64,000 bases of DNA from SIG653 sp045577455 (GCA_045577455.1 JAZNIJ010000211.1:42690-106689); one strand, 5' to 3'. Numbered from the stretch's first letter, positions 26,030 to 35,954 are shown. Numbers and translations are program-made. Notes: generated by a model not told the origin, from the sequence alone.

Positions 26030-26917
26030 TTATTCAACAACAACTAAGCCATTTTTAACATGGCATTTTTTAACATGAACGCTTCTTCCGTCCCAACCAG
26101 AGCCGGAAACAAGGTTTGCGTGATATACAATCCAGGTATTTCCTTCATCGTCATTAGTAAAAGAACAATGCCCTGGTCCATATGCACCCTCTTTTTTTGA
26201 AAGTATAGGTTCTTTTTCTTTAACCCAATTGGCGGGATTCATAATATCGCCACCTTTAAATGTGAGCTGTCCCAAGCAATATTCGTCGCACCAGCTTCCG
26301 CTTGCAGAGTAGATAATCGCTGTAAGTTCATCACTATTGAACCCGACAGGACCTTCATTGATTTTTGGGTGACCACCGCGTCTTTCCCATTCAAGTTCGG
26401 GTTTGGAAAGCATAACACGGTTGCCTGTGAGCTTAACAGGAGATTCCATTTTCTGAATGTAAATATTCTGCTCTGAGTTTTCATCACCTTCCCAGCCCGA
26501 CCAAACAAAGTAATTTTCTCCTTCGTGTGTCAAAACTGTTCCGTCTATTGCCCATTTGTCAGCAGAATCATTCATCTTTCCAACCATTTCAAATGGTTCT
26601 GTTGGGTCTTGAGATGTTCCTTTTAAAACATACATTCTGTGGTTGCGGTTGTCTCCGTCATCAGCAGCAACATATATATACCAATTGCCATCAATATAGT
26701 GAAGCTCAGGAGCCCAGTATTCGCAAGAATACATAGTTCCTTCGGGAGCGGTATAAACAATTTTTGAATGAACACTTTCTGCCTCATCAAACCATTTGAA
26801 AGCTCTTACGGCAACGCCGTTGCCGGTTGAATGACAGTAAAAATAGGTGTTATCCTTTTTGATTATCCAAGGGTCTGCTCCGGCTGAGATAATTGGATTT
26901 GTAAATTCTTTTTTCAT
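26030..26917 (-). CDS. GH43-family glycosidase, cytosolic form
   Basis: The 295-residue enzyme has a five-bladed beta-propeller-type layout of GH43 (arabinofuranosidase/xylosidase). The three catalytic acids fit ISAGADPWII (base Asp near 15), KWAIDGTVL (Asp) and INEGPVGF (acid Glu). SCEYWAPELHYIDGNWYIY is diagnostic. There is no signal peptide, so it would act on imported oligosaccharides. It is a close paralogue of the lipoprotein at 53008. AAAGGTATATAC precedes the ATG. It is flanked by terminators, so monocistronic. Substrate cannot be fixed from sequence. Confidence 0.88.
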   Translation of the reverse strand: MKKEFTNPIISAGADPWIIKKDNTYFYCHSTGNGVAVRAFKWFDEAESVHSKIVYTAPEGTMYSCEYWAPELHYIDGNWYIYVAADDGDNRNHRMYVLKGTSQDPTEPFEMVGKMNDSADKWAIDGTVLTHEGENYFVWSGWEGDENSEQNIYIQKMESPVKLTGNRVMLSKPELEWERRGGHPKINEGPVGFNSDELTAIIYSASGSWCDEYCLGQLTFKGGDIMNPANWVKEKEPILSKKEGAYGPGHCSFTNDDEGNTWIVYHANLVSGSGWDGRSVHVKKCHVKNGLVVVE

Positions 26918-27049
26918 AAAAGTATATACCTTTCTTTAAATATATATTTTTTATTGTTTATTTTTATTTTAATAGAGTTATTTTATCCATTAACTTGCAA
27001 TTAGAGCATTCCCAAGGAAGAAACATTTTTAAATGCAGATTTTGAGTTT

Positions 27050-29008
27050 TTACCACCTGCCGGGTTTAGGAGGTCTTGTGCCGTTTCCGGGCTTCATTCC
27101 ACCGCCTGGATTCATTCCTCCGCCCATATTTCCACCGCCTGTAACTATTGCTGTTTGGTTGATGGAAGCAATTGCGGAGCCACCATTATATGTGTTTGAA
27201 TGGTATACCCCATTTTCGGGGCTTCCGCTTCCTGTTCCCCCTGTCCATATTTCGTAAGTTTCCCCTGTTTTAAGCTGTGGGGATGAGAAAACAAGGTGTC
27301 CAAATTGCTTTGTTGTTTTAAAAACAAAAATTACATTTCCGTTTGAATCTTTAATTGCTAAAGTTGTTCCTACAGAACCGTTGCAGTATGACCCAAATAC
27401 ACATTGAGTTGTTCCGTTTGTGTTTCCTAAAATTTCGCCTGCCATACCATTGCTACCAATTGAAAGAAGCGTACCGCCTGTTATGGAAATGTTTCCGTTG
27501 TGGTCAACGGAACTGTTACCGCCGTTTGTCGGCCCTTCGCAAAGCACTAAACCACCTGTGATGAATATGCTTCCATTAGAGTCGAGACCGTCTCCCGATG
27601 CATTTACATAGAGAGTTCCACCGCTTACATTGAATTTGCAGGCAGAGTTGTTTGCCATTCCTCCACCACCCATACCGCCCATGCCACCACCTGAGCCGTC
27701 GGATGCATTGATTCCATCATCTGATGATTTCACAAGAGTTTTGCCGCCGGAAATGTTGATAACAGCCGATTCAATGCCTTCGTATGATTTTGTTATATTA
27801 ACAGAGCCATTTTTTATGTTAATTTCCGAATCAGCGTGTATACCGTCATCATTGGAGGACACTGTAACATTGCCACCGTTTATGTTTACTGTACCATTTG
27901 AATGAAGTCCGTCGTCATTTGCGGTTATGGAAACCGTTCCTCCTGTTACGGAGACATCTTTTCCGCCCTTTATTCCTTTTTTGGAATCGGTTGATGAACC
28001 GTAGCCATTGCCGCTTTTTATGTTTACTGTTCCTCCGCTTATGCAAACTCCGCTTTCACCCTGAATTCCATCGAGAGAGGAGGTTATCATGATTTTTCCC
28101 TTTGAAATATTAACGAAACCGACTTCTGTGCTGTCTGCGTTGGAAGATTGAATGCCGTCTCCTTCTGCATTAACAGTTATATCTCCACCGCATATTCCAA
28201 CGCAATCCTTGCCCTTTATGCCATCTCCTGCAGAGGTTATATTTATAGTACCACCGCAGATTTTCAATTTGTCCTTGCACTGTATTCCATTTTTGAAATT
28301 TGCGGTAACTGTAAGGGAACCGTTGCCGTTGAATGAAAGGTCATCCTTAGAAAAAATAGCCGCAGATGGTTCTTCATTTGTTGCATCGTCATATGAATAT
28401 GTTTTGCAATCTGTAAAGCTGTTTTCAGTTCCATCTGCAAGAGTTAAAATAACCTTATCGGCAGAAGCAACATAAAACGGAGCTGATGTATCACAAGTTA
28501 CGGAAACTCCCTTAAGAATAAGTCGCACAGGGGTGTTATCCGAGGAATTGACAACAATTCGCCCATTAAGTGTGCCTGTTAAGACATAGACACCACCGGC
28601 AGTTACGGTGATAACACCATTGTTGTTTAAAACTCCATCGCCTTTTATCTCGGCTGATGTTCCGTTTAAAGAAATTGTAACCGCCGAATTTTCATCATAT
28701 GTTGATGTTGTATCATTTTCTTTGTATGAAATTTCATAGTTGAGGGTGGATGAATCCCCGTTTTGTGAGCCATCGTTGTTGCTATTTTGCGAATTGTTGT
28801 TGCTTGGGGAGTTGCTGTTGCCATCCTGAGAATTATCATTGTTTTGAGAATTGTCGGATGAGCTTTCGGAATCGCTTGAAACACCACTTTCACTTGTTGA
28901 TGCTGTCTCGCTTGTTGCGACGGAAGAATTTTCCGAGGTTGAGCACGATGTTATCAGCAAAGATGTAATTGCTAATGTTAATAGAAATTTTGATATTGGA
29001 TTTTTCAT
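27050..29008 (-). CDS. Cthe_2159-like beta-helix carbohydrate-binding lipoprotein
   Basis: The 652-residue protein has a lipobox (LLITSC, Cys 22), then a Ser/Asn/Asp-rich linker to about residue 85. A long run of short repeats follows, such as GNGSLTVTANFKNGIQCKDK, GGTINITSAGDGIKGKDCV, NINGGNVTVSSNDDGIHADS. This is the right-handed beta-helix of the Cthe_2159 family, which binds acidic polysaccharides such as polygalacturonate. The C-terminus is Gly/Met/Pro-rich (GGGMNPGGGMKPGNG). I start at 29008, where the lipoprotein signal begins, over the ATG at 29023. It sits near two other carbohydrate-related genes. Confidence 0.85.
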   Translation of the reverse strand: MKNPISKFLLTLAITSLLITSCSTSENSSVATSETASTSESGVSSDSESSSDNSQNNDNSQDGNSNSPSNNNSQNSNNDGSQNGDSSTLNYEISYKENDTTSTYDENSAVTISLNGTSAEIKGDGVLNNNGVITVTAGGVYVLTGTLNGRIVVNSSDNTPVRLILKGVSVTCDTSAPFYVASADKVILTLADGTENSFTDCKTYSYDDATNEEPSAAIFSKDDLSFNGNGSLTVTANFKNGIQCKDKLKICGGTINITSAGDGIKGKDCVGICGGDITVNAEGDGIQSSNADSTEVGFVNISKGKIMITSSLDGIQGESGVCISGGTVNIKSGNGYGSSTDSKKGIKGGKDVSVTGGTVSITANDDGLHSNGTVNINGGNVTVSSNDDGIHADSEINIKNGSVNITKSYEGIESAVINISGGKTLVKSSDDGINASDGSGGGMGGMGGGGMANNSACKFNVSGGTLYVNASGDGLDSNGSIFITGGLVLCEGPTNGGNSSVDHNGNISITGGTLLSIGSNGMAGEILGNTNGTTQCVFGSYCNGSVGTTLAIKDSNGNVIFVFKTTKQFGHLVFSSPQLKTGETYEIWTGGTGSGSPENGVYHSNTYNGGSAIASINQTAIVTGGGNMGGGMNPGGGMKPGNGTRPPKPGRW

Positions 29009-29150
29009 AAAAATACCTTTCATGTATAATCTTCATTATGAAATATTTATACAAAAAAGGGCTTAAAACCACCTTAAAGAAAAAGAGTTAATAAAAAATA
29101 TTATTTTAAACAAATCTTAGCGAAAATTGATATAAAATGCATAAACACAA

Positions 29151-31238
29151 CTAAATCTTTTTGAACCTAAGTCGAGATGCATTTGCAACAACGCAAATTG
29201 AGCTTATACTCATGGCAATTGCGGCAAAAGGTGGGGACATCTGTATAAAGGGAATTGCTCCTGCAGCAATTGGGATGCAAAGCGAATTATATATAAGTGC
29301 CCAAAAAAGATTTTGTTTTATTATTGCGAGTGCATTTTTACCTAATTTTACAGCAGAAGAAACTTTTGAAAGATTTTCCGACATTGTAACAATATCTGCG
29401 GCTTCAACAGAAATATCTGTGCCCGTACTTACAGCGATTCCAACATTCGCGCTGATAAGGGAAGGAGCATCGTTTGTTCCGTCACCAACCATAATAACCT
29501 TTTCGCCACTTTCTTTTAATTTGCGGATGTAGCTTTCTTTATCAGCAGGGAGCAGTGAACTTTGGTAATGTTCGATTCCCGTTTTCGTTGCAATTTCTTC
29601 AACGCTTGTTTCGTTGTCTCCGCTGAGCATAACAACTTTTATACCCATTTCCTTGAGATTTTTTACGCATTCTGATGCATCTTCTCTTGGAATGTCGGAA
29701 AGAGAGATATAACCGATATATCTTCCGTCAACCGCAAAGTATAGGAGAGTTTTTCCCTTTGAAACAATATTTGGAACAGAAACACTGTTCTCTTCCATAA
29801 ATTTAAGATTACCGCCAATAATACGTCTGCTATCAATAAATCCTTCAACACCTCTTCCGGGAATGGTTGAAAATCCTGTAACTTTTTCTTTTTTTATGTT
29901 TGAATAATAGTTGGTAATAGCTGTTGCGGTGGGGTGAGAGCTGTTTGCTTCAATCGATGAGGCATATTTTTCCAATTCGCCTTCGTTAACAGAAACCGCC
30001 TCTGTAACTGTGAGCTTTCCTGTTGTAATAGTGCCGGTTTTATCAAAAATAACCGTTGTTGCTCTGCCCGTTTCTTCAAGAGAAGCGGCATTTTTTATAA
30101 GGATACCCTTACTTGCTCCTTTTCCAACCGCTGCCATAACAGCCGCAGGTGTTGCAAGTCCTAAGGCGCAGGGACATGAAACAACAAGAACCGCAACAGC
30201 GTGATTTATTGCCTGACTTGGATTGCCGAAAATGATATGGCAGATTCCTGTTATTATTGCAACAGAAATAACGGAAGGAACAAAAATTTTACTAACTTTG
30301 TCGGCAAATCGTGCAATGGGGGCTTTAGTTGCGGATGCTTCTTCCATAAGTGCGGCAATTTTATCAACAATTCTGTCGCCGCCAACGCTGAGCGCTTCAA
30401 TTTTTACATACCCCGAAAGGTTAATTGATGAAGAAACGACCTCGTCGCCAAAAGAAAGGTCTTTCGGTAAGCTCTCTCCTGTTATGGCACTTGTGTCAAA
30501 TGAAGCAGCACCTTCTATAATAATTCCATCAACAGGAACTGTGCCACCTTCTTTTACAATTACAATATCTCCTTCTTTAATGTCTGAAACGGGAATTTCA
30601 TAAACTCCGCTACCTCTTTCAACAAAAGCAACATCGGGAAGGAGCTTCATAAATTCGCCAATAGAGTCAAACGCCTTTTTCTTAACCCGGCTTTCTATAT
30701 ATTTTCCAAGGGAAACAACGGTAAAGATCATAACTGCACCGTCGAAGTAATAATGGTTTCCGTTGAAAATTGAAAATGTGCTATATACAATCGATGCAAT
30801 AACCCCTGTAATTACAAGGGATTCCATATTGGGAGAAAATGATATAAAACCTTTTATTCCTCTTGAAAAATACTGTCCGCAAACGAAACAAGTTGTCAGT
30901 GCCAATGCAAGCTGAACCCACCCTGATATATAAGAATCTTTGATGAAATGAGCAGCAATGTGAGAAGCAACCATCAAAACTGTGCAGATAATAATTCTCA
31001 GTCCTGCATATTCCTTTTTTGCTTGTTTCGGTTCTTTCCCATTTTCATATATATCAAATCCAAGGGATTTAACAGTTTTAATTATCTGCGAATCATCACC
31101 TTCAAATTCAACATTGAGAATTCCAGATGCAAGAGATGCGGTTGCAGAGGTTACATTTTCAAGTAAAGAGAGCTTGCGTTCAATGGAATTAACGCATGAA
31201 GCACAACGCATGGTAAAAACCTTATATGTTTTTTTCAT
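29151..31238 (-). CDS. copA: Copper-exporting P1B-type ATPase
   Basis: The 695-residue pump has one N-terminal metal-binding domain with MRCASC (CxxC at 12-15). Further motifs are TGES, the membrane CPC motif SCPCALGLATP, DKTGT and SSHPTA (His-Pro), then GDGTNDAPSL. These mark Cu+ export from the cytosol. Most bacterial CopA have GMTCAAC; TMRCASC is a usual variant. AAAGGAGAA precedes the ATG. The gene is 107 bp beyond the sufB stop in the same direction and could be read through, but it likely has its own promoter. No CsoR or CopZ gene is adjacent. Confidence 0.93.
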   Translation of the reverse strand: MKKTYKVFTMRCASCVNSIERKLSLLENVTSATASLASGILNVEFEGDDSQIIKTVKSLGFDIYENGKEPKQAKKEYAGLRIIICTVLMVASHIAAHFIKDSYISGWVQLALALTTCFVCGQYFSRGIKGFISFSPNMESLVITGVIASIVYSTFSIFNGNHYYFDGAVMIFTVVSLGKYIESRVKKKAFDSIGEFMKLLPDVAFVERGSGVYEIPVSDIKEGDIVIVKEGGTVPVDGIIIEGAASFDTSAITGESLPKDLSFGDEVVSSSINLSGYVKIEALSVGGDRIVDKIAALMEEASATKAPIARFADKVSKIFVPSVISVAIITGICHIIFGNPSQAINHAVAVLVVSCPCALGLATPAAVMAAVGKGASKGILIKNAASLEETGRATTVIFDKTGTITTGKLTVTEAVSVNEGELEKYASSIEANSSHPTATAITNYYSNIKKEKVTGFSTIPGRGVEGFIDSRRIIGGNLKFMEENSVSVPNIVSKGKTLLYFAVDGRYIGYISLSDIPREDASECVKNLKEMGIKVVMLSGDNETSVEEIATKTGIEHYQSSLLPADKESYIRKLKESGEKVIMVGDGTNDAPSLISANVGIAVSTGTDISVEAADIVTMSENLSKVSSAVKLGKNALAIIKQNLFWALIYNSLCIPIAAGAIPFIQMSPPFAAIAMSISSICVVANASRLRFKKI

Positions 31239-31345
31239 TTTTCTCCTTTTGAGTTTGCTGTAATGTTGTCGTTTTTATTTAATAAATAATAGAAATTTTT
31301 TCATAGCCCTAAATAATAAGACAATAAAAGCAAAAGGGCTTTGGA

Positions 31346-32296
31346 TCACTCCAAAAACCCTTCAATAATAACTGTTTCAGCTTCTTCGGTAGTGAGTCCC
31401 AAGGTCTGGAGCTTTAAAAGTTGTTCGCTATTTATCCTTCCAATTGCCGCTTCGTGAATCATTTCTGCTTCGGCACAGTTTGCAACAATTTCAGGAATTG
31501 AGGTCACTACTGCATTATCCATAATTATGGAATCGCATTGAATATGAGCTGCACATAATGCGTTTCCTATGGCTCGTGGATGAAAAATCTGTTTTGATGA
31601 ATCTCTTGCAACAGAACGGGAAATAATCTGGAGCGACGCACCTTCGCCTTCAAGAGAAATGTCAACATCAGATTTTGCAATCTGATCATCGTGGGTAACA
31701 AGACGTTCTGTCATATTGAGCTTCGCGTTTTTACCAACTTTGGCAAATGTCCTCCTGTCTGTTGAGGTAACACCCTCTATCTGTGTCGTGTCAAGGTCAA
31801 AAACAGAGTCTTCTTCCATATATATTTCTGTTATGGGGTTCATAATCCTGCTACCGCTTCCGCCGCCAAAATGCTTTTCGGTGTATCTTACTTTTGCACC
31901 CTTCCCTAAGTGAAAAGCATGAACACCATCGTGGCGGCTTGAGGTACAACTATCGTTGTTGTGAATTCCGCAGCCAGCAACTATTTCACAAACTGCGTTT
32001 TCACCAACATAAAAGTCGTTATAAACAAGTTCAGATACACCGCCCTCTGTGATTATAACAGGAATATGGACTTTTTCTCCAACGGAATTTGCTTTTATAT
32101 ATATGTCAATCCCACTTTTCCCTTCTTTAGGAACTATGGTAACATTTTCTGTGGATTGACGGAGAACGCCTTCACCGTTTTTCCTAACATTAACAGCTCC
32201 GTCGGGAATAACGGGCATATCTGCGATTGTTTTTAAAAGAGAAAAATCATCTATTGATAAAAGTTTTTTTGAAAGATTTAAAAGGTCAGATGTCAT
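31346..32296 (-). CDS. SufB/SufD-like scaffold of an SMS-type Fe-S assembly system
   Basis: The 316-residue protein is the SufBD beta-helix core without the long N-terminal extension of classical SufB. Diagnostic stretches are HLGKGAKVRYTEKHFGGG, RRTFAKVGKNAKL, and NALCAAHIQCDSIIMD then HEAAIGRINSEQLL. It pairs with the ATPase gene just upstream. Together they match the two-gene minimal SUF-like machinery (SMS) of anaerobes and archaea, which builds Fe-S clusters with no SufS or SufU next to it. Cysteines near residues 110 and 245 are candidate ligands. A weak GGACGG precedes the start. Confidence 0.88.
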   Translation of the reverse strand: MTSDLLNLSKKLLSIDDFSLLKTIADMPVIPDGAVNVRKNGEGVLRQSTENVTIVPKEGKSGIDIYIKANSVGEKVHIPVIITEGGVSELVYNDFYVGENAVCEIVAGCGIHNNDSCTSSRHDGVHAFHLGKGAKVRYTEKHFGGGSGSRIMNPITEIYMEEDSVFDLDTTQIEGVTSTDRRTFAKVGKNAKLNMTERLVTHDDQIAKSDVDISLEGEGASLQIISRSVARDSSKQIFHPRAIGNALCAAHIQCDSIIMDNAVVTSIPEIVANCAEAEMIHEAAIGRINSEQLLKLQTLGLTTEEAETVIIEGFLE

Positions 32297-32336
32297 TTTT
32301 AATCCGTCCGTTATTATTTATTGGTTCTGAATATTT

Positions 32337-33038
32337 TTATTTCATCAATCCACAAGAACGGTTGAAATACCCTGATAACTTTGGAAGCATTTCACTGCCC
32401 GAAGCGATTTCTGAAATTTTTCCTGCGGAAATAACCGCAATTCTGTCTGCGAGTTTCATAATTCTTTCTTGGTGAGAAATGATTATGGTTGCTCCTTTAC
32501 CCCGTTGATTCCCGAAGGTTTCAACGAGCATATTGAAGCTCCAAAGGTCAATTCCTGCTTCAGGTTCGTCGTAAATTGCAACCTTGAGCTTTCTTGCCAA
32601 AACAGTTGCAACTTCAATTCTTTTTAGCTCGCCCCCTGAAAGTGAGGCATCAAGCGTGCGACTCAGATACTCTTTCTGACAAAGGCCAACTTGTGAAAGT
32701 AACCCACAACAGCATTCATCACTGAAGTTTTCTCCGCAGGCAATAGATAGAAGTTTTTTTACGGTTAAACCTTTGAAACGAGGAGGTGCTTGGAAAGCAT
32801 AACCAATTCCCTTGTTTGCTCGCTCTGTTATCGGAAGGTTGGTTATGTCCTCTCCGTTTAAAAGTATTTGCCCGGAGGTTGGGGTGATAATACCCATAAT
32901 TATTTTTGCCAAGGTGCTTTTTCCACCGCCGTTAGGGCCAGTGAAAAGAAGTATCTCATCGTCTTTAACGGTAAGTGATACATCGTTAATGATGGTTTTA
33001 TCATCAGATGTGAAGGTTATATTTTTTAATTCAAGCAT
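32337..33038 (-). CDS. sufC: SufC-like ATPase of an SMS-type Fe-S system
   Basis: The 233-residue ABC ATPase has Walker A GPNGGGKST, Q-loop YAFQAPPRFKG, signature LSGGELKRIE, and Walker B VAIYDEPEAGID followed by the IISHQERI His switch. The APPRFKG and DEPEAGID phrases are typical of SufC. It powers conformational change of the SufB-like partner encoded 40 bp downstream. The start lies 4 bp after the CpsB-like stop with no clear ribosome site, so it is probably translationally coupled to the cps genes. Confidence 0.88.
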   Translation of the reverse strand: MLELKNITFTSDDKTIINDVSLTVKDDEILLFTGPNGGGKSTLAKIIMGIITPTSGQILLNGEDITNLPITERANKGIGYAFQAPPRFKGLTVKKLLSIACGENFSDECCCGLLSQVGLCQKEYLSRTLDASLSGGELKRIEVATVLARKLKVAIYDEPEAGIDLWSFNMLVETFGNQRGKGATIIISHQERIMKLADRIAVISAGKISEIASGSEMLPKLSGYFNRSCGLMK

Positions 33039-33042
33039 ATTG

Positions 33043-33780
33043 TTAATCGACGATTATGTCTATAGTGACAGAATCAGAGTCCTTTTTTACTGTTTTTAAT
33101 ATTCCTTTAGAAATCTCCGTTATATACTCCAAATCATCGTTGTTCATATAAGAAAGTCCGGATTTTATGTCGGGGATATAAGATTTGTTGTGAATATCCG
33201 ATCCTATAACTCCAATATACCCTTTTTCAAGATATTTTATGAGTTTTTTTCTTGTGAAAAATTTTGTAAGAGCAGAGACATTTATTTGAGCTATGCATCC
33301 CATATTAAGGAGAGAAACCAAAGTTTTCTCTTTTAAAAGGAAGGGGTATCTGTCTATGTGAGCCAAAATCGGAATAAGGTTGTATGAATAAACCAAATTG
33401 TTGAGCATAGATATGGTAGAGCTTGTAATTTCTTCGTTATAAGGTAGCTCAGTGAGTATGAACTTGCCGCCAAGGTCAATGGTGAGAGGCGTTAGGTCAT
33501 CATAGTTGAAAACAATTTGTTCAAGATAAACTTCGCTTCCCAAATGTAGCTTGGGAACATCTATTTGCTTTTTTCTCAGTTCTTCCGCAAGAAGTTTGCA
33601 AGCGGCATCTCTGCTTGCAACAAATGCGTTCATGCTTTTCTGACCCGGATAAAAGTGCGGAGTCAAAACGATGTGCGCTGCTCCGAGAGAGTGCATGGTA
33701 TCAATGAGGAAAAGAGAATCTTCAACGGTTTTTGCTCCGTCATCTATGCCCGGCAATATATGTGAATGAAAATCTATCAT
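33043..33780 (-). CDS. cpsB: CpsB/YwqE-type PHP tyrosine-protein phosphatase
   Basis: The 245-residue enzyme starts MIDFHSHILPGIDDGAKTVE, the PHP signature with metal-binding His residues. LTPHFYPG, LGSEVYLEQ, PILAHIDRYPF and VIGSDIHNKSY carry the remaining ligands. It removes phosphate from the tyrosine cluster of the BY-kinase encoded upstream. The ATG at 33780 follows CAGGGTG; the GTG at 33789 is an alternative. It is 15 bp after the kinase gene and 4 bp before sufC, in one run. Confidence 0.92.
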   Translation of the reverse strand: MIDFHSHILPGIDDGAKTVEDSLFLIDTMHSLGAAHIVLTPHFYPGQKSMNAFVASRDAACKLLAEELRKKQIDVPKLHLGSEVYLEQIVFNYDDLTPLTIDLGGKFILTELPYNEEITSSTISMLNNLVYSYNLIPILAHIDRYPFLLKEKTLVSLLNMGCIAQINVSALTKFFTRKKLIKYLEKGYIGVIGSDIHNKSYIPDIKSGLSYMNNDDLEYITEISKGILKTVKKDSDSVTIDIIVD

Positions 33781-33795
33781 AAGCAGCACCCTGAT

Positions 33796-34731
33796 TTACT
33801 TCTTATATACCTCGGTGGAAATCTCATCTGAAGACTTCGGCTGGCTATCATTTTCCCCGTCACGTTTTTCAACAAGTATAACACCATTGTCTCCGGCTTC
33901 GCTTTCGGTTCTTTCTTTATCACCATATGTTGCGGCATAGCTGTATGAACTGTATGAACTGTATGAACCATATGAGCCGTATCTTCCGTATCTTCCGTAT
34001 TTGCCATATTTTGATGATTTTTTTGAATAGGATTTGCCTGTGATATTAGCATCGGCACCGTTGTATACAATGCCAATAACTTTGGCTGAAATGAAGTTGA
34101 GAGAGTTCAGCGCCGCCTGAAGCTCATCGTGGGTTGAATGTTCCTGTCTGATAACAAGAACAACACCGTCTGAAACTCTTGCTAAGTTCAAGCCGTCTGA
34201 AAGGATATTTATAGGCGGTGTGTCTATGAGAATATAATCATATTGTTCGGAAAGCGTCGCAAGAAGCTCCTTCATTCTGTCACTACCAAGCATTTCGGAT
34301 GGGTTTGGAACGGCAATACCTGCTGTAAGAAGGTGCAAGTCGCTGTATTCCTTCATTTTATTAACTGCTTGGTCATAGGTTGCAAGTTTACTCAAAACAT
34401 TGCTCAATCCCGTTGTATTGGAAACTTTAAATGTTCTGTGCAAACGCGGCTTTAAAAGGTCGCAATCTATAAGAAGAACCTTGTAAAACGCTTTTGAAAG
34501 TGAAACCGCAATGTTGGAAATCGTTGTGGATTTACCTTCTGCAGGAATTGGGCTTGTGAAGGTTATTATTTTACATCCGTCTTTGATGAGTGAAAGAACA
34601 ATGTTGGTTCTTATGGTTTTATACGCTTCTTTTACGGAGAATGAGAGCAGCTTATCCTGTTCGCTCTCCGGACGATACCCGGATGTATATATTTTTCTTT
34701 CGTGAGGATTCTTTTTTTTGCCAAACATCAT
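33796..34731 (-). CDS. cpsD: CpsD-type BY-kinase with C-terminal tyrosine cluster
   Basis: The 311-residue kinase has Walker A (PIPAEGKSTTISN), Walker A' (VLLIDCDLLKPRLHR) and Walker B (DYILIDTPP). The region around residues 233-270 is a dense Tyr/Gly/Ser stretch (KYGKYGRYGRYGSYGSYSS) that would be the autophosphorylation tail. The partner membrane protein is encoded 9 bp upstream. Such pairs control exopolysaccharide chain length and export. AAGGAGG precedes two adjacent ATG codons; the second (34728) is possible. No glycosyltransferase lies beside it. Confidence 0.93.
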   Translation of the reverse strand: MMFGKKKNPHERKIYTSGYRPESEQDKLLSFSVKEAYKTIRTNIVLSLIKDGCKIITFTSPIPAEGKSTTISNIAVSLSKAFYKVLLIDCDLLKPRLHRTFKVSNTTGLSNVLSKLATYDQAVNKMKEYSDLHLLTAGIAVPNPSEMLGSDRMKELLATLSEQYDYILIDTPPINILSDGLNLARVSDGVVLVIRQEHSTHDELQAALNSLNFISAKVIGIVYNGADANITGKSYSKKSSKYGKYGRYGRYGSYGSYSSYSSYSYAATYGDKERTESEAGDNGVILVEKRDGENDSQPKSSDEISTEVYKK

Positions 34732-34740
34732 GCGCCCTCC

Positions 34741-35610
34741 TTACTTTTTATTTTTCTTTGCGGAGCTTTTGGAGCTTGGAACATCTTCTTGCGAGGAAGC
34801 GGCTCTTGAATATGAATCATAACCGCTGTAGGAATATTTTCCTGCTCTCTTGCTTGGCTTACCGTCAAACGAAGGAACAACGCCGAGAATTGGTATTCCG
34901 CCAACATTCAAGTCGGAAACTGATCTTATTCTCGTATCCTTGGAATCTTTGATATAGCAAATGAGGAATGTAACAATTGCGCCAACCGCCGCAAGAATCA
35001 AGGAAAGATTCTTGGACTGGGAAACAGATGCAGCGGCAGGTCTTGGGTCTTCAACAACCTCAACGTTCTTAACGCGGAATTTTTGGTATAGATATTCATC
35101 AATGTAGTCTCTGAGAACTGTTGTTATATCTCTTGTGAGTGCTGCACTGTATGTGTAAACTGTAAATCTAACGATTGCAGATTCGGAGCGTTTGGAGGTG
35201 GAAACAGAACCTTTGAGATATCCTGCACTGGCTCTCGCTTTAAGCATTTCAAAATTATCAACCCCATATTTGGTTTTGATAACTTCATCTGAAAGCTCAC
35301 CGTCTTCAACTCGTTTTTCCCAAACCTTAATAAGTTCCTGACTTAGTTCGGTATAGAATTTGTATGTGTTTATGGTGAGAAGATATGTGTCAACATATTT
35401 TGCTTCGGATTCAATATACTTGCTGTAATCCTCAACACCCTCTGCAAGAGTGTGGATATAAAGCTCGGTATAAGAAAAGTATGAAACGCTCGTTGACCTT
35501 TTTGCAAGCTCGTATCCAACGGCATAAAAAGCAATGGCAACGATTATAATGAACAGAAAGAACCTTTTAACTACCTTAAGGGCTTTTTCAATGGAAAAAG
35601 AAAAATTCAT
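34741..35610 (-). CDS. cpsC: CpsC/Wzz-type BY-kinase membrane activator
   Basis: The 289-residue protein has two membrane helices, near residues 15-35 (VVKRFFLFIIIVAIAFYAVG) and near 200-220 (SLILAAVGAIVTFLICYI), and an extracellular domain between them, as in CpsC/CapA/Wzz. A cytosolic tail (KDSKDTRIRSVSDLNVGGIP) would activate CpsD. The tail also has a small Tyr/Ser group (YSYSGYDSYS). GGAGG fixes the start at 35610. It heads the run cpsC-cpsD-cpsB-sufC-sufB, transcribed from the promoter at 35786. Confidence 0.88.
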   Translation of the reverse strand: MNFSFSIEKALKVVKRFFLFIIIVAIAFYAVGYELAKRSTSVSYFSYTELYIHTLAEGVEDYSKYIESEAKYVDTYLLTINTYKFYTELSQELIKVWEKRVEDGELSDEVIKTKYGVDNFEMLKARASAGYLKGSVSTSKRSESAIVRFTVYTYSAALTRDITTVLRDYIDEYLYQKFRVKNVEVVEDPRPAAASVSQSKNLSLILAAVGAIVTFLICYIKDSKDTRIRSVSDLNVGGIPILGVVPSFDGKPSKRAGKYSYSGYDSYSRAASSQEDVPSSKSSAKKNKK

Positions 35611-35785
35611 TTGCCTACCTCCGTGTTTTTTGTTTCGGTTGCTATAGGAGATATATCTTTCAACCGAAAATATTGGTAAAACGGTAAAGGAAATTTGCAA
35701 CTTCAAAGCAAAAAAGGTTGAAAAACAACATATATCCTAAAATTGCCTGAATCCTATAACACAATTTAAAAAATTAACCTTATTA

Positions 35786-35814
35786 AATATAACAAAAAAA
35801 ATTGCATTTGTCAA
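35786..35814 (-). promoter_or_regulatory. Promoter for the cps-suf run
   Basis: Minus-strand TTGACA (35809-35814) and TATATT (35786-35791), 17 bases apart, sit about 175 bp before the cpsC start. Confidence 0.75.
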
Positions 35815-35834
35815 TAGAAAAAACAAATATATTA

Positions 35835-35863
35835 TTGACAATTGAAAGAAACTGTAGTAAAAT
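35835..35863 (+). promoter_or_regulatory. Promoter for serC-serA
   Basis: TTGACA (35835-35840) and TAAAAT (35858-35863), 17 bases apart. It is back-to-back with the cps promoter, so the two could share one control region. The 90-base leader shows no riboswitch I can name. Confidence 0.75.
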
Positions 35864-35954
35864 AACCCTGTTAAGCGGATACTGTCCACCGAGGTTTTCG
35901 GTTGAAACGGATGATATTCGTGGAAAATAATAAGAAGAACAGGATGAAAGTATT

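Noticed and set aside
35864..35954. Riboswitch in the serC leader
   Set aside because: Only a weak ACCGA/TCGGT stem is present.
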